45,979 bases of DNA, from assembly GCA_024690865.1 (NCBI GenBank), contig JAILON010000071.1, positions 1-45,979 on the forward strand. Reading direction: 5' to 3'. The notes beneath the pieces are model-generated. The model made no database searches. It saw only the letters and a list, made by a program, of their open reading frames with translations, and was not told the DNA's origin. This DNA is from Treponema sp. (GTDB taxonomy: Bacteria > Spirochaetota > Spirochaetia > Treponematales > Treponemataceae). The position numbers and the translations under genes were made by a program. Of this stretch, positions 45,535-45,979 are shown in pieces. Each line of letters begins with the position of its first letter. The first letter of the stretch is position 1.

Positions 45535-45813
45535 CTACATCGTGTTCACGAAGCCCTTGAATTCCTCGATGTCCTTTTCCTTCAGGACAATCTCAAAGTA
45601 GCAGTACTCTTTGTTTCTTATGATTCGCCAAATTCGCTTGATTTTCTCCCCCAGCCGGAAGAAAAAGCCTTCTTGCTCTGAATAGAATCTGTCTGACACA
45701 AGGGACAGGAATGCCATCTTCCCGTCGGTATCCCTGTCAATCTTCAGGACGACTCCGTCATGGCATCCGCACGAGCAGAACAAGGCTGCCTCGTCTTTGT
45801 TTTTATTTGTCAT
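45535..45813 (-). CDS. Small cysteine-rich protein of unknown function
   Basis: The 92-residue product has C-S-C-G-C-H-D-G near residue 13-20, a cluster fit for metal binding, then strands (F-Y-S-E-Q-E-G-F-F-F) and a helical end. A promoter lies so close to the ATG that the transcript may be leaderless, and no ribosome site is seen. It lies beyond the array, running towards it. Family unknown. Confidence 0.65.
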   Translation of the reverse strand: MTNKNKDEAALFCSCGCHDGVVLKIDRDTDGKMAFLSLVSDRFYSEQEGFFFRLGEKIKRIWRIIRNKEYCYFEIVLKEKDIEEFKGFVNTM

Positions 45814-45819
45814 GTGATA

Positions 45820-45849
45820 ATTCTATCATTCCCTGTTCTACCGTTGCAA
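45820..45849 (-). promoter_or_regulatory. Promoter of the cysteine-rich protein gene
   Basis: Reverse-strand TTGCAA (45849-45844), an 18-base spacer and TAGAAT (45825-45820). The expected start of transcription falls at about 45813, the A of the start codon. Confidence 0.55.
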
Positions 45850-45942
45850 GGGGCAAACTGATTCCTGTCAGCTGTGCAAGCTCGGCAAGATTGACCTTTT
45901 CAAAAATGGACTGCTATTGATAGGAGGACAGGAGTTGGGCGG

Positions 45943-45979
45943 AATGGCGGTGCAGGATAGAGGAGCTGAAAGGATAGCG
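45943..45979 (+). CDS. Start of an unidentified gene, cut by the window end
   Basis: ATG 45943 follows AGGAGGACAGGAG and stays open to the edge. Only 12 codons are visible, too few for any assignment. Confidence 0.35.

Overview
The window is the right-hand part of an integrated tailed phage (about 1-34797), followed by chromosomal sequence with a complete type I-E CRISPR-Cas locus. The left end of the prophage, including any integrase, lies outside the window. The host looks like a diderm (Gram-negative-type) bacterium, because the phage carries a lipoprotein/coiled-coil spanin-like pair that only makes sense with an outer membrane. Strong AGGAGG ribosome sites and TTGACA/TATAAT promoters are common. 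A spirochaete (Treponema-like) host is possible from the flavour of several proteins, but this is a weak inference.

Prophage, left to right. Positions 1-545 are non-coding with tRNA-like folds. Positions 601-7063 are an early/replication block: small unknowns, two HNH nucleases, a DUF2303-like protein, an SSB-like protein, a DUF1064-type nuclease, a replication organizer with a zinc ribbon, and a sigma-like protein. Positions 7066-9417 are the terminase genes, followed by small genes to 10957. Positions 10958-11616 hold a strong promoter, two tiny membrane peptides and a ribbon-helix-helix protein. The HK97-type portal (11664-12938) ends in a run of nine A residues, after which coding continues in the -1 frame into an LPD3-like domain. 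Between portal and prohead protease lies a 4.4 kb insertion with a reverse-strand moron (an apparently inactive dCTP-deaminase-like domain fused to membrane helices), a candidate small RNA, a lysis cassette (candidate cysteine peptidase, holin-like protein, a chain of overlapping micro-ORFs, nested spanin-like genes) and a tRNA-like gene. Protease, capsid, head-tail and tail genes follow at 17401-34039. The tail block is interrupted at 22285-23192 by five reverse-strand genes for 29-46-residue membrane peptides. The right end is marked by the 3' half of a tRNA-Arg(TCT) gene at 34786-34828.

Chromosomal part. A BrnTA-like toxin-antitoxin pair (reverse strand) is followed by a candidate small RNA facing a 31-residue membrane peptide gene, then a small membrane-protein gene broken by an 8-bp duplication. 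Next comes the operon cas3-cse1-cse2-cas6e-cas7-cas5-cas1-cas2 (35962-44374) and an array of 15 repeats and 14 spacers with an exact 61-bp period (44493-45374). A small cysteine-rich protein gene (reverse) and the start of an unidentified gene close the window.

Most unusual are the antisense membrane-microprotein cluster inside the tail operon, the chain of coupled micro-ORFs in the lysis cassette, the probable portal frameshift, the membrane-tethered deaminase-like moron, and the nested spanin-like pair. None of these functions is proven by sequence alone.
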